A stretch of DNA of 50,546 nt from Vreelandella salicampi (GTDB lineage Bacteria > Pseudomonadota > Gammaproteobacteria > Pseudomonadales > Halomonadaceae), in contig NZ_JACCDF010000020.1 in NCBI RefSeq assembly GCF_013415105.1, forward strand, positions 1-50,546, given 5' to 3'. Below the pieces are notes generated by a model. The model did no database searches. It was given only the letters and a program-made list of their open reading frames with translations, and was not told the DNA's origin. Made by a program: the position numbers and the translations under genes. Shown here piece after piece: positions 1 through 8,200 of the stretch (position 1 is its first letter; each line of letters starts with the position of its first letter).

Positions 1-114
1 CACAAGCTGAACGATAGACCCAGAAAGCGGCTGGGATACCGAACCCCAGCCCAGGTGTTCTTAGGAGAATATTCAGGAGCACTAGAAACCGCGGGTGCTG
101 CACTTATTAGTTGA
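1..114 (+). CDS. IS30-family transposase, C-terminal fragment (cut by window edge)
   Basis: The first 37 codons in frame 1 read through to a TGA and contain LNDRPRKRLGYRTPAQVF, the conserved C-terminal signature of IS30-family transposases (DDE recombinases that cut and join the element's ends). Only this tail is inside the window; the catalytic core lies upstream. The bases just after the stop are probably the right terminal inverted repeat, but the left end is not available to prove it. The gene marks the left flank as a mobile region. Confidence 0.8.
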   Translation, partial: HKLNDRPRKRLGYRTPAQVFLGEYSGALETAGAALIS

Positions 115-202
115 ATTCAGGTGTCAATAGTAGCTGCACAGTGCAATCGGTGAGCATGCTAGACTATTGACCATGTCGCTGTTTTTGCTCTGGAGACCCA
201 CC

Positions 203-1780
203 GTGACGGATGCCCACCGCCGTAAGCTACCCATCGGGATTCAGACGTTCTCGGATATCCGCGAGGGCAACTATTACTACGTCGATAAGACACCGCACAT
301 TGAGCGTTTGGTTAACCAGAACAAATACTACTTCCTCTCGCGGCCACGCCGCTTCGGCAAAAGTCTCTTGCTGGACACCCTGCGTTGCCTGTTTGAAGGT
401 CGCCAGGCGCTGTTCGAAGGGCTGTATCTCCACGACAGGTGGGACTGGCAGCAGTGCTATCCGGTGATTCGTATTAGCTTTGCCGATGGCGTGATGCAGA
501 GCCGTGAAGGGTTGGATGAACGTATCCGTGAGCAGCTACGCGTCCAGCGTGAGCAACTCGGTATTACCCACCACCATAAAACCGATATACCGGGTGAATT
601 TTCCGCCCTCATTCGTGCCGCCCACCAGCAGCGTGGTCAACGGGTGGTCATTCTGATTGACGAATACGACAAGCCGATTCTGGACAATATCCTGGTACCG
701 GAGCGCGCCCGGGAATTGCGTGAGGGTTTGAAGAACCTTTACAGCGTTATTAAAGACGCCGACCCATACTTGCACTTTGTGTTGCTCACCGGCGTTTCCA
801 AATTCAGTAAGGTCAGCCTTTTCTCAGGATTGAATAACCTCAACGATATCACTCTGGATGTCCCCTTCAGCACGATTTGCGGCTATACCGACGAGGACAT
901 TGACACGGTGTTCACCGCTGAGTTGCCCGGCCTTGATCGCGAGGCGATCCGCCAGTGGTATAACGGCTACCGCTGGGGTGGCCGTGAGGTAACGCCCGTC
1001 TACAATCCCTTCGACGTGCTGTTACTGTTTCAGAAACGCGAGTTCGGCCCGTACTGGTTTGAGTCTGCCACACCGACGTTTTTGGTGGATATCCTCAAGC
1101 AGCGCGGAGTATTTACCCCGTCATTGGATCATTGGGAAACCGAGTATGAATTGCTCAGCCAGTTTGATGTTGACCAGATCAGCACTGAAGGTCTGCTGTT
1201 TCAAACCGGCTACCTCACCATTCAGCAAGTAGAAGAGCCTCTGCGGGGCTACCGCCAGTACACCCTTGGCTTCCCTAACCGCGAAGTCGAAACCAGCCTC
1301 AACCATGCGCTGCTGCCGTCACTGGGGGTCGAGAACGCCCCACGCGAGCGCAGAACACTGTTTCGTCATTTAAGCCAGCACGACCTGGCCGGATTGGAAA
1401 CGCACCTCAAAGCGCTCTACGCAGGTCTGCCCCACGACTGGTACCGCAACGATCTCAAAAACCAGCCAATCGCCAAATACGAAGGCCATTATGCCAGCGT
1501 TTTCTATAGCCACTTTGCTGCCCTGGGACTCGATGTAACCGTGGAAGACGCCAGCCACCATGGCAAGGTGGATATGAGCGTGGATTTTGGTGGGCATATC
1601 TACCTGTTTGAGTTCAAAGTGGTGGAACAACTGCCGGAAGGTAAAGCGCTGGAGCAGATCAAACATAAAGGCTATGCCGATAAGCACCGCGCTTCGGGCA
1701 AGCCCATCCACCTGATCGGCGTGGAGTTTTCCAGCGTTGAGCGCCAAATTGTAGCGTTTGAGGTGGAGACCTTGGCTTAG
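203..1780 (+). CDS. AAA-ATPase-like protein with C-terminal PD-(D/E)XK nuclease-like domain
   Basis: A 525-aa protein of the AAA-ATPase_like/DUF1703 group, a widely mobile family of unknown function. The N-terminal part begins with the family's KLPIGIQTFSDIREGNYYYVDKT block, then a P-loop variant RPRRFGKS and a Walker B-like VVILIDEYDKPI. The last ~100 residues carry the nuclease-fold pattern: an acidic residue in GKVDMSVDF, then YLFEFKVV, and a KHKGYADKH helix. I chose the GTG at 203 because GGAGA sits six bases upstream and the protein then starts just before the conserved block; in-frame TTG 167 and ATG 173 lack a ribosome site. It lies directly after the IS30 fragment and has no obvious partner gene. 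Roles in defence or DNA processing have been suspected for such proteins but cannot be told from this sequence. Confidence 0.85.
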   Translation: MTDAHRRKLPIGIQTFSDIREGNYYYVDKTPHIERLVNQNKYYFLSRPRRFGKSLLLDTLRCLFEGRQALFEGLYLHDRWDWQQCYPVIRISFADGVMQSREGLDERIREQLRVQREQLGITHHHKTDIPGEFSALIRAAHQQRGQRVVILIDEYDKPILDNILVPERARELREGLKNLYSVIKDADPYLHFVLLTGVSKFSKVSLFSGLNNLNDITLDVPFSTICGYTDEDIDTVFTAELPGLDREAIRQWYNGYRWGGREVTPVYNPFDVLLLFQKREFGPYWFESATPTFLVDILKQRGVFTPSLDHWETEYELLSQFDVDQISTEGLLFQTGYLTIQQVEEPLRGYRQYTLGFPNREVETSLNHALLPSLGVENAPRERRTLFRHLSQHDLAGLETHLKALYAGLPHDWYRNDLKNQPIAKYEGHYASVFYSHFAALGLDVTVEDASHHGKVDMSVDFGGHIYLFEFKVVEQLPEGKALEQIKHKGYADKHRASGKPIHLIGVEFSSVERQIVAFEVETLA

Positions 1781-1890
1781 CTACCAATCTATCCGCCACT
1801 GTCATCTCCGCGTCATGAATGGCTAGTTACATTGAATGCATACAGTTTTTGCCATTCACTAAGGCACGATGAATGCCCAGGGGAAATACA

Positions 1891-2688
1891 ATGCTCGATA
1901 GCAGTAACGACCTACTCGAAACGGTGAAGCAGGCGGCGTACGAGGCAGGTGCGCTGTTACGCGAGGGATATTCGCTAAAGGGCAGAATTGCCTTTGAGCA
2001 AAAGGGGGCGTCAGACTTTGTCAGCTACTACGATACGGCCGCCGAGAACATCATTATCGACTGTATCAACAGCGCTTTTCCCGATATCGCTTTCCTAGGT
2101 GAAGAGAGCGGGCTTACGCCCACCGATAGTGACTATACCGTCATCATTGACCCTCTTGATGGCACCAGCAACTTTCTGCATGGGGTGCCTCACTTCTCAG
2201 TCTCCATCGCGGTTACTAAGGGCGATGAGCTGATCATCGGCGTTGTCTATCAACCGCTGCTTGATGAAATGCTTTGGGCCAGCCTTGGCACCGGCGTCTT
2301 CCTCAACGACACGCCGCTCACGACGCCTGAACCGCGCCCCCTGAACGAGATGCTTATAAGCACCTGCCTGCCCTACCACGCTAAAGGCGACTGTACGACG
2401 GCCCTAGATCAACTCGCTGCTCTAATGCCCCAGGTGGCGGGTATCCGCAGCCCGGGCTCAGCGGCGCTGGAGATCGCTTATACCAGCCTGGGCCGGTTTG
2501 ATGCCTTTTGGTCTCAGGGCGCTGAGCTCGAATTTTGGGATATCGCCGCCGGTATTGTGATTGCCCGGGAAGTGGGCTACACCGTTACGGATCTCACTGG
2601 CGAACCCTATCCCGCCCATTGGAACAGCCTGATTGCAGCGCACCCCGAGCGGCATGACCAATTGCTGGCGTGTTTAACCTCCGGCTGA
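1891..2688 (+). CDS. Inositol monophosphatase family protein (SuhB/CysQ-like)
   Basis: A 265-aa Mg2+-dependent sugar or nucleotide phosphatase of the FIG superfamily. The metal-binding motifs are in order: GEESG near residue 70, DPLDGTSNFLHG near residue 90, and WDIAAG near residue 215. These are the residues that hold the catalytic magnesium ions in this family. The start at 1891 has AGGGGA six bases upstream and is preferred over an in-frame ATG at 1873 without a good site. It stands alone between the accessory ATPase and the iron-transport ATPase. The substrate (inositol phosphate, PAP or a sugar phosphate) cannot be decided from the sequence. Confidence 0.9.
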   Translation: MLDSSNDLLETVKQAAYEAGALLREGYSLKGRIAFEQKGASDFVSYYDTAAENIIIDCINSAFPDIAFLGEESGLTPTDSDYTVIIDPLDGTSNFLHGVPHFSVSIAVTKGDELIIGVVYQPLLDEMLWASLGTGVFLNDTPLTTPEPRPLNEMLISTCLPYHAKGDCTTALDQLAALMPQVAGIRSPGSAALEIAYTSLGRFDAFWSQGAELEFWDIAAGIVIAREVGYTVTDLTGEPYPAHWNSLIAAHPERHDQLLACLTSG

Positions 2689-2822
2689 TAAACGATCAAC
2701 GTCATCGCTAATTCTCATCGACTAGACGCTCAAGCGGCGTCTATCTGACGGATACCTCCCACTTGCCTGTTCATTTTCACGCTGCGCACCACCCCCTCGA
2801 CGTAAATCTTTTCATTTTTTTG

Positions 2823-2851
2823 TTAAAAATGAGAACTATTAGCACTAGAAT
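2823..2851 (+). promoter_or_regulatory. Promoter with Fur-box-like operator upstream of the siderophore ABC ATPase
   Basis: TGAGAACTATTAGCA at 2830-2844 matches the 7-1-7 Fur inverted repeat (TGATAAT-N-ATTATCA) at 12 of 14 positions. It sits between a possible -35 (TTAAAA, 2823) and a -10 (TAGAAT, 2846) with 17-bp spacing, so bound Fur would block transcription. A further ATTATCATT half-site follows at about 2858-2866. This predicts iron repression of the gene at 2890. Confidence 0.6.
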
Positions 2852-2889
2852 GGAGAGATTATCATTAACTCTATCGCCAGGAGTCATTC

Positions 2890-3657
2890 ATGTTCGAGGT
2901 CAAAGGCGCCACCTTTGAAATCAATGGCAAGCCGATTCTAAATCCCATTGACCACAGCTTTCATGAGGGCAAGATATATGGCTTGATCGGCCATAACGGC
3001 TCGGGTAAATCGACGCTGATCAAGCTGATGGCTCAGCAGCAGCCGGTAAGCCAGGGGGAGATTCACTTTGACCAGCGCCCGCTAAGCGATTGGGGAAATC
3101 GCGAATTCGCCCGCCAAGTCGCGTACCTGCCTCAACATCTGCCCAGCGCTGAGAGTCTTACCGGGCGTGAGCTAGTGGCCTTTGGCCGTTATCCATGGCA
3201 CGGCTTACTAGGGCGCCACACGCAGAAAGACAAAGACGCTATTGACCGTGCCATTGCCCTCACCCACACCGAGGATTTCGCTGATCGCCTGGTCGACACC
3301 CTCTCCGGCGGCGAGCGCCAGCGGGTCTGGCTGGCCATGCTGCTGGCGCAAGGCAGCCGCTTTTTACTCCTTGATGAGCCACTCGCAGCGCTGGACATCG
3401 CCCACCAGATCGAAGTGTTAGCACTGATTCGCAAGCTGTGTGATGAGCTAAATCTCGGGGTGATTATCGTGCTGCACGATATCAACATGGCCTCGCGCTA
3501 CTGCGATGAACTGATGGCGCTTCACAGCGGTCATTTGCTGGCGTGCGGCGCCCCTGGCGAATTGATGTGCGACAGCACCTTAGAGGCTATTTATGGCCTA
3601 CCGATGCAGGTCATGAAGCACCCCAACGGAGAGCATAATATTGCCGTGGCCCAGTAA
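2890..3657 (+). CDS. Iron-siderophore ABC transporter ATP-binding protein (FecE/FhuC type)
   Basis: A 255-aa ABC ATPase that would energise import of ferric siderophore or haem-like substrates through an inner-membrane permease. Walker A GHNGSGKST is near residue 37, the signature LSGGERQRVWLAM near residue 138, and Walker B FLLLDEPLAALD near residue 158, followed by the LHDINMASRYCD switch-histidine region typical of FecE/FhuC. GGAG lies just upstream of the ATG. A Fur-like operator covers the promoter. Oddly, no permease, binding protein or receptor gene is next to it: about 260 bp without a gene follow, then an unrelated minus-strand gene. It is either an orphan subunit serving a permease elsewhere or what remains of a broken operon. 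Confidence 0.9.
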   Translation: MFEVKGATFEINGKPILNPIDHSFHEGKIYGLIGHNGSGKSTLIKLMAQQQPVSQGEIHFDQRPLSDWGNREFARQVAYLPQHLPSAESLTGRELVAFGRYPWHGLLGRHTQKDKDAIDRAIALTHTEDFADRLVDTLSGGERQRVWLAMLLAQGSRFLLLDEPLAALDIAHQIEVLALIRKLCDELNLGVIIVLHDINMASRYCDELMALHSGHLLACGAPGELMCDSTLEAIYGLPMQVMKHPNGEHNIAVAQ

Positions 3658-3778
3658 GTTTCAGCCACCCTGGCCCGCCGACGCTTATTCAACTTCTCCC
3701 TCTTTAGCGCTTATTTCTTCCCTGGCGGGCTTTGAAGCGAGGATTCGTCTTGCTAATGAGATATTTAGCACACAGACG

Positions 3779-3808
3779 AAAAAAACCCGGCGGGGGGAGC
3801 CGCCGGGT
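3779..3808 (-). terminator. Rho-independent terminator, minus strand
   Basis: On the minus strand a 9-bp GC-rich stem (ACCCGGCGG at 3785-3793 pairing with CCGCCGGGT at 3800-3808) is followed by seven T residues. It could end transcription of the phosphatase gene whose stop is at 3919, or of a small RNA encoded between. The stem is preceded on the minus strand by GATCCCTTGCTT (3811-3822), also found at a second minus-strand terminator near 8062. The rest of 3658-3918 holds no gene that I can support. Confidence 0.8.
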
Positions 3809-3918
3809 AAAAGCAAGGGATCATTCAAGGGAACACTTACTCTGATAGCGAAAAGCGTACGAAGTTCAGCCATTGCGACAGAAATATGTAACAGTATGTA
3901 TATTTTTAACAACTCTGC

Positions 3919-4920
3919 TCAGACGGCATCAATTTCCCACTGCTGGGGTAAGACGTTTTCTTCTTTGGGCACCCGTACCCACACAAAATGATCGGCCCTT
4001 AGTTCAGTTTCACCACTCCATCGATACGCCACCAAGCGCCCGTATTTGACCGCGCTATAGTCTAAACAGGCAATATTGGCGGTGGGTAAGGCGGGAATCC
4101 CTTCGCACCAGTAGTGCCCAATAAATAGCGGCGGCTCACCCGAGCCGTAGTAGCTCAATCGAGCGCGTTCAGTGTCAGTCAGAGGGCGCGCTTCCAAATC
4201 ACCGGGTAAGTTATCCGGTTGAAATACCACATCGCCCCATACCTGCGGCGCTTGGCTCCAGAAATGAGTACGAAAACTCTTACGCGTAAAACCATCACCG
4301 GAGTGGATTTCAATACCGCTCGGCAACGGGATATGCGTGCCACGGGTTAAGCGGTCGAGAATCCGAAACGCTTGCGTTGACGGGTCGGTGGACTCGACCA
4401 AAAAAGCTTCGTCCATACAGGCATTGGGGCTGCGCTGACGCAGTTCAGCAATCAGGGCATTATCCCAGCAGGCGTGTACCACGCGAATACCGTCAAGTTC
4501 CAGAAACAGGGGAATTGTCTTGAACCAGGCTAGGGTATCGTCCCACTCGTTAGTGTGGTCACGATACTGCTCCAAGGTATCCTGAATGATGCGATTGTGG
4601 CGTGGCGTATGCTCACGCAACCAGCGCTTGCCGCTACCAACAGGGGCCGGGTGACAGTAGGCCAAGGCGTTGTATTCGTGATTACCCATGACGATATGCG
4701 CCTCGCCCGCTTCCACCATGCGTCTCGCAATCGAAACCGCCAAGCGAATGCGGGGGCCGCGATCAATCAAATCACCGAGAAAAATTACCTTGCGCCGAGG
4801 GTGGCGATAGACGCCGCCATGCTGCGTATACCCGAGCTTTTCCAAAAGTGCGGCAAGTGTGGCGCCACAGCCGTGAATATCGCCGATAAGGTCGTAGCCT
4901 TCGATCTGACTTGCCGCCAT
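3919..4920 (-). CDS. Metallophosphatase of the PPP/PrpE-like family
   Basis: A 333-aa calcineurin-fold phosphoesterase. The metal-ligand motifs are GDIHGC near residue 12, GDLIDRGPR near residue 46 and GNHEYNA near residue 75, the set seen in serine/threonine protein phosphatases and diadenosine tetraphosphatase-like enzymes. The natural substrate is not clear. The start at 4920 has GGGAG seven bases upstream, inside the end of nadK, and leaves only two bases between the genes, so the pair is translationally coupled. A longer start at 4947 would overlap nadK and lacks a ribosome site. Confidence 0.85.
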   Translation of the reverse strand: MAASQIEGYDLIGDIHGCGATLAALLEKLGYTQHGGVYRHPRRKVIFLGDLIDRGPRIRLAVSIARRMVEAGEAHIVMGNHEYNALAYCHPAPVGSGKRWLREHTPRHNRIIQDTLEQYRDHTNEWDDTLAWFKTIPLFLELDGIRVVHACWDNALIAELRQRSPNACMDEAFLVESTDPSTQAFRILDRLTRGTHIPLPSGIEIHSGDGFTRKSFRTHFWSQAPQVWGDVVFQPDNLPGDLEARPLTDTERARLSYYGSGEPPLFIGHYWCEGIPALPTANIACLDYSAVKYGRLVAYRWSGETELRADHFVWVRVPKEENVLPQQWEIDAV

Positions 4921-4922
4921 GC

Positions 4923-5858
4923 TCAATCTCCCAGCCGGTTGCTCCACCCCAGTTTACTGCGCAGCACCTCGTAGAAGTTGTGCCCTAGCGGATGCACCAG
5001 CTGAACGCGCTGCGGTTTGCGGGTAATGACCAGAACATCATCCGGTTTGGCAACTGAGCGGGTTTGCCCATCGCAGCTGATGTGCGGATAGGTTTGATTG
5101 GTTTCGCCGATATGAATGCGAATTTCACTGGCGGCATCCACCACGATGGGGCGGCTTGAGAGTGTGTGCGGGAACATCGGCACCAACGTCACGACATCGA
5201 GCTTGGGGTGCATAATGGGGCCGCCGCCGGAGAGTGCGTAAGCCGTTGAACCGGTAGGAGTGGCCACAATTAAGCCGTCGCTGCGTTGGCTGTATACAAA
5301 TTGGCCATCGATGAAGAGCTCGAACTCGATCATCCGCACCGCTTTACCCGGATGCACCACGACTTCATTAAGTGCTTCCCCTTTACCCACCGCGACACCG
5401 TCGCGGTAGAGCTCAGCATCGAGTAAAAAGCGCTCCTCGCGCTCAAACTGCCCAGCAAGCACTTCATCGACTCGCGTTTCCAGCTCATCGGGGGAAATAT
5501 CGGTCAAAAATCCCAGCCGGCCGCGATTGACACCTAAGATTAACGTGCCGGTATGACACAACGTGCGCGCCGCGCCCAATAGGCTCCCATCACCGCCAAT
5601 CACGATGACCAAGTCACAAAGCTCACCCAGCACACGGCGGCTCTCCTCTGGCTGCCCGTGATCGGGAATGACCGTCGCGGTGCGATCTTCAACCAGCACC
5701 TTGTAACCGTGATCCACCAGATACGTCACGAGACGCCGGAGCGAATCGACAACTTTCTGGCTGCCCAGCCGGCCAATCAAGCCAATCGTCTTGAAGGGAC
5801 GATCAGCGGAGGTGGTTTCCGTTGGCGGTAGCGATTGCGATGAGGACGTATGCGTCAT
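4923..5858 (-). CDS. nadK: NAD kinase
   Basis: A 311-aa ATP-dependent NAD kinase, which phosphorylates NAD+ to NADP+ in the cytoplasm. The family's two hallmark motifs are present: GGDGSLLGAAR near residue 93 (the GGDG loop) and TPTGSTAYALSGGGPI near residue 205. A hydrophilic N-terminal extension of about 20 residues precedes the core. The ribosome site is weak (purine-poor GTTGGCCCC before the ATG). It is followed after two bases by the metallophosphatase gene, an arrangement suggesting one operon. Confidence 0.95.
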   Translation of the reverse strand: MTHTSSSQSLPPTETTSADRPFKTIGLIGRLGSQKVVDSLRRLVTYLVDHGYKVLVEDRTATVIPDHGQPEESRRVLGELCDLVIVIGGDGSLLGAARTLCHTGTLILGVNRGRLGFLTDISPDELETRVDEVLAGQFEREERFLLDAELYRDGVAVGKGEALNEVVVHPGKAVRMIEFELFIDGQFVYSQRSDGLIVATPTGSTAYALSGGGPIMHPKLDVVTLVPMFPHTLSSRPIVVDAASEIRIHIGETNQTYPHISCDGQTRSVAKPDDVLVITRKPQRVQLVHPLGHNFYEVLRSKLGWSNRLGD

Positions 5859-5920
5859 GGGGCCAACTCGTTAAGATTAGGCCCCATTATCACTATCCGT
5901 ATCACAGCGGGCAAATCGAC

Positions 5921-6790
5921 TTATGTCGTTTTATAGCCGTGACGCTCCCGCCACCAGTTATTGAGCCACAGCGACAGCGCCATGATGAGCGCTCCAAGCA
6001 CCAGGCGGGTTAGATCGGCTTCACGGTTCCACATCACTAGATTGACCAGCAGGCCCGCCGGGATCAGGGCGTTATTCATGATTGCAAGTGTTCCGGCATC
6101 CACCATCGTCGCGCCGCGGTTCCATAAGAAGTACCCACCGCCGGAGGCCGCTAACCCCAGCCACGCCAACACTCCCCATTGTAAGCCGCTCGATGGCAGC
6201 GCCTCAGTATTACCCAGCAGCAAGAAAGCCGGCAGCACCACGGCCATCGCGCCGAGGAAGAACCAGCCAAAAACATTATGCCAAGGCAGCGACGTGGGAA
6301 ACTCCGCAGCCAAACGCCGGTAACCCACCTGGCCCAGCGCGAAGCACATATTAGCGCCCTGCACCACCAAAAAGCCGGCCCAAAAGCCGCTATCAATACT
6401 GTCATAGCGAATCACCGCCGCTCCTAGCACCGCCAGTAGCGCCGTTAATAGGTAAAACGGGGTAAAGCGACCAAACATGACATCATCGAGTAACGCGATA
6501 TAAATCGGCGTAAAGATGGTAAACAGCAGCACTTCGGGAACGGAGAGCAACAAAAAGGACTGATAAAAGAAGATATACATCACCCCCAGCTGCACGGCGC
6601 CTATTGCCATGAGCGTCACCCGCTGTTTACCGCTCAAAAGGCGGGGGCGTAAAAAAGGTAAAAATACCAGGGAAGCCAGCCCAACGCGCAGCAGTACAGC
6701 AAAATAGCTATCCACCTGTCCTGCTAGATAAACCCCAATTAATGAAAACGAGAATGCCCAAAGTACTGTCACGCCAACCAGATAGGTCAT
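5921..6790 (-). CDS. DMT-superfamily transporter (EamA family)
   Basis: A 289-aa inner-membrane protein with about ten hydrophobic segments arranged as two EamA repeats, the layout of drug/metabolite exporters. Typical features include the first helix FSFSLIGVYLAGQVDSYFAV with the arginine-rich RVGLASLVFLPFLRPR loop, and the second-repeat segment LAWLGLAASGGGYFLWNRGA. The start at 6790 has GGGG six bases upstream; in-frame starts at 6802 and 6814 (TTG) do not have a site. The substrate is unknown. It lies upstream of nadK on the same strand, but a gap of about 60 bp makes a shared transcript uncertain. Confidence 0.88.
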   Translation of the reverse strand: MTYLVGVTVLWAFSFSLIGVYLAGQVDSYFAVLLRVGLASLVFLPFLRPRLLSGKQRVTLMAIGAVQLGVMYIFFYQSFLLLSVPEVLLFTIFTPIYIALLDDVMFGRFTPFYLLTALLAVLGAAVIRYDSIDSGFWAGFLVVQGANMCFALGQVGYRRLAAEFPTSLPWHNVFGWFFLGAMAVVLPAFLLLGNTEALPSSGLQWGVLAWLGLAASGGGYFLWNRGATMVDAGTLAIMNNALIPAGLLVNLVMWNREADLTRLVLGALIMALSLWLNNWWRERHGYKTT

Positions 6791-6876
6791 CGTAAACCCC
6801 ATATAAAAAAACAAGTTGACGAGATTATACCGGGCTCTTTGCCACTGCCAAGAGATAACCTTAAAACAACGTTAAG

Positions 6877-7410
6877 TTAACGGCGCTTTAGCCGAGTGCT
6901 GGCATAATGCACGGCGTAAATTGCGCCTGGCACCCATGCAAGCAGCGTTAATGCAAGCGCAATCAAGATGTTGCGAGCACGCCCGCCGAGCAGACCCACC
7001 GCAAGCGGAGGCAGCAGCACGGCAAGGGTGATATAGGCGGCTTTAAACCCAGCGGGAAGTTCTGCCGGCGACACTGCAGGCTGCTCCTCCGCTTGAGGTG
7101 AAGACGCTTTTGACGAAGATGGAGGGGGCGTAAAGTGCTGAACGCTTGCGTCCTGCTTCGACGCCGCACCTGCTTGCTCGGCTTGGCGGTGCGCTTTTTT
7201 ATCAATTTTTTGCTCTATGGTCTCGGCATCTTCGGCGAGATCATCGTGGTAGCGCTCCCACTCTTCCCAATCATGAGGGGTGCCGACTTTCGGGCGTTGT
7301 TGCCCTGCCCCTCGCGCACGCTCCCAAGCCTTTTCTTCCAGCGTATTGGGGCGTTCGGGGTCTCGGTCCAACCCAACCCCTTTACGGCTTAAATATTCAC
7401 GCGCATCCAT
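6877..7410 (-). CDS. Protein with C-terminal YqaE/Pmp3 membrane domain and charged N-terminal region
   Basis: A 177-aa protein. Residues 1-120 are hydrophilic, rich in Glu, Lys and Ala, and likely helical or disordered, opening with a MDAREYLSRKGVG block. The last ~55 residues contain two membrane segments matching the Pmp3/YqaE pattern: LLPPLAVGL, then a short polar turn, then LLAWVPGAIYAVHY. Stand-alone Pmp3 proteins are about 50-60 aa and are tied to membrane potential and salt stress, so the long cytoplasmic part is an addition. AAGGAG lies eight bases before the ATG at 7410; the upstream extension to 7503 is not likely to be translated. Function unknown. Confidence 0.75.
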   Translation of the reverse strand: MDAREYLSRKGVGLDRDPERPNTLEEKAWERARGAGQQRPKVGTPHDWEEWERYHDDLAEDAETIEQKIDKKAHRQAEQAGAASKQDASVQHFTPPPSSSKASSPQAEEQPAVSPAELPAGFKAAYITLAVLLPPLAVGLLGGRARNILIALALTLLAWVPGAIYAVHYASTRLKRR

Positions 7411-7607
7411 AACTGTCGCTCCTTTAAATTGTAAACCCATTAGCGTTGAAAGCGATGCTCGAACCTTGCCCACCGTCTGACTACAGTAAACGTGTACCCA
7501 CACGCATGGCGAGCCCGCTTGTTGTCACGCAAGAGGGGGTGGTATCGGTAAGCGCCCGTACCCACATCAGACTAGCGGCCAGCCAGTCAGTTCTAAGGAG
7601 CATAGCC

Positions 7608-8015
7608 ATGAGTCAAAAGCAGCCCGATACCGTTCGCGATATCATGTCCCGCGACTGCTACCGCGTTTCCCCTGAAGCATCGATTACAACCCTTGCCCAA
7701 GGGCTTGCACTTCACCGCTTGCCAGGGGCGCCGGTAGTCGATGGCGCCGACCGGCTTATCGGCTTTATCTCTGAACAAGATGTGCTCGGCCAAGTACTTG
7801 ATAGCATCTACAATGACGGCGAGGCGCCTTTAGTGAAAGAGATGATGCGCAATGAAGTGCTAAGCGTGACGCCAAATAAGAGCATTACCGATCTTGCTCA
7901 AGAAATGCTGGGAGCAAAACCCAAAATTTACCCAGTAGTGGAGCAAACCCGCTTAGTCGGCGTTGTTACGCGTCGCGACGTACTGATTGCACTGCTAAAA
8001 ATTCGCCGCCATTAA
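7608..8015 (+). CDS. CBS-domain-pair protein
   Basis: A 135-aa protein made of two CBS motifs and little else. The first begins VRDIMSRDCYRVSPEASI and ends with the RLIGFISEQDVL segment; the second runs from VKEMMRNEVLSVTPNKSI to RLVGVVTRRDVL. Paired CBS motifs form a Bateman module that binds adenosine nucleotides and usually senses energy state or ionic strength; what it controls here is unknown. The ATG at 7608 has AAGGAG seven bases upstream. The open frame extends back to 7446, but that part has no family similarity. Confidence 0.88.
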   Translation: MSQKQPDTVRDIMSRDCYRVSPEASITTLAQGLALHRLPGAPVVDGADRLIGFISEQDVLGQVLDSIYNDGEAPLVKEMMRNEVLSVTPNKSITDLAQEMLGAKPKIYPVVEQTRLVGVVTRRDVLIALLKIRRH

Positions 8016-8053
8016 CTCTTGGCGACTGTCTTCTCTTGGCAATTGTCTTAAGC

Positions 8054-8082
8054 AAAAAAAACCGCTGCTCATTGAGCAGCGG
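8054..8082 (-). terminator. Rho-independent terminator, minus strand, between two plus-strand genes
   Basis: On the minus strand a 9-bp stem (CCGCTGCTC at 8062-8070 with GAGCAGCGG at 8074-8082) with a 3-nt loop is followed by eight T residues. In the plus direction there is no T run, so it does not serve the CBS gene that ends at 8015. No minus-strand protein gene precedes it, so it points to a short minus-strand RNA starting somewhere between about 8100 and 8290. Confidence 0.75.
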
Positions 8083-8200
8083 AAGCAAGGGATCGAAAAC
8101 AATAGCCAGTGCAACAAACCTAAAAAGCCTTTTAACGTCACCTTTAGCGACTGCTATCACTTGTTGCCTGTGCTTAATCAGACACCCATACGTGAAAAAG
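8054..8200 (-). ncRNA. Candidate small RNA (3' end defined, 5' end approximate)
   Basis: A strong minus-strand terminator lies in a 280-bp stretch with plus-strand genes on both sides and no minus-strand ORF of note. The base string GATCCCTTGCTT directly before the hairpin (8083-8094) recurs before another minus-strand terminator at 3811-3822. Together these suggest a small RNA whose 3' end resembles Hfq-type sRNAs. I could not find a convincing sigma70 promoter, so the 5' boundary given is a guess. Confidence 0.35.

Noticed and set aside
3641..3991. Plus-strand 116-codon open frame after the iron-transport ATPase
   Set aside because: It overlaps the ATPase end, runs through a strong minus-strand terminator and into the antisense of the metallophosphatase, and has no ribosome site or recognisable composition.
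3811..8094. Degraded 5S rRNA copies, since both 12-mers contain GATCCCTTGC found in 5S rRNA
   Set aside because: Similarity to 5S stops after ten bases on both sides in both places, so this is more likely coincidence than a broken rRNA gene.
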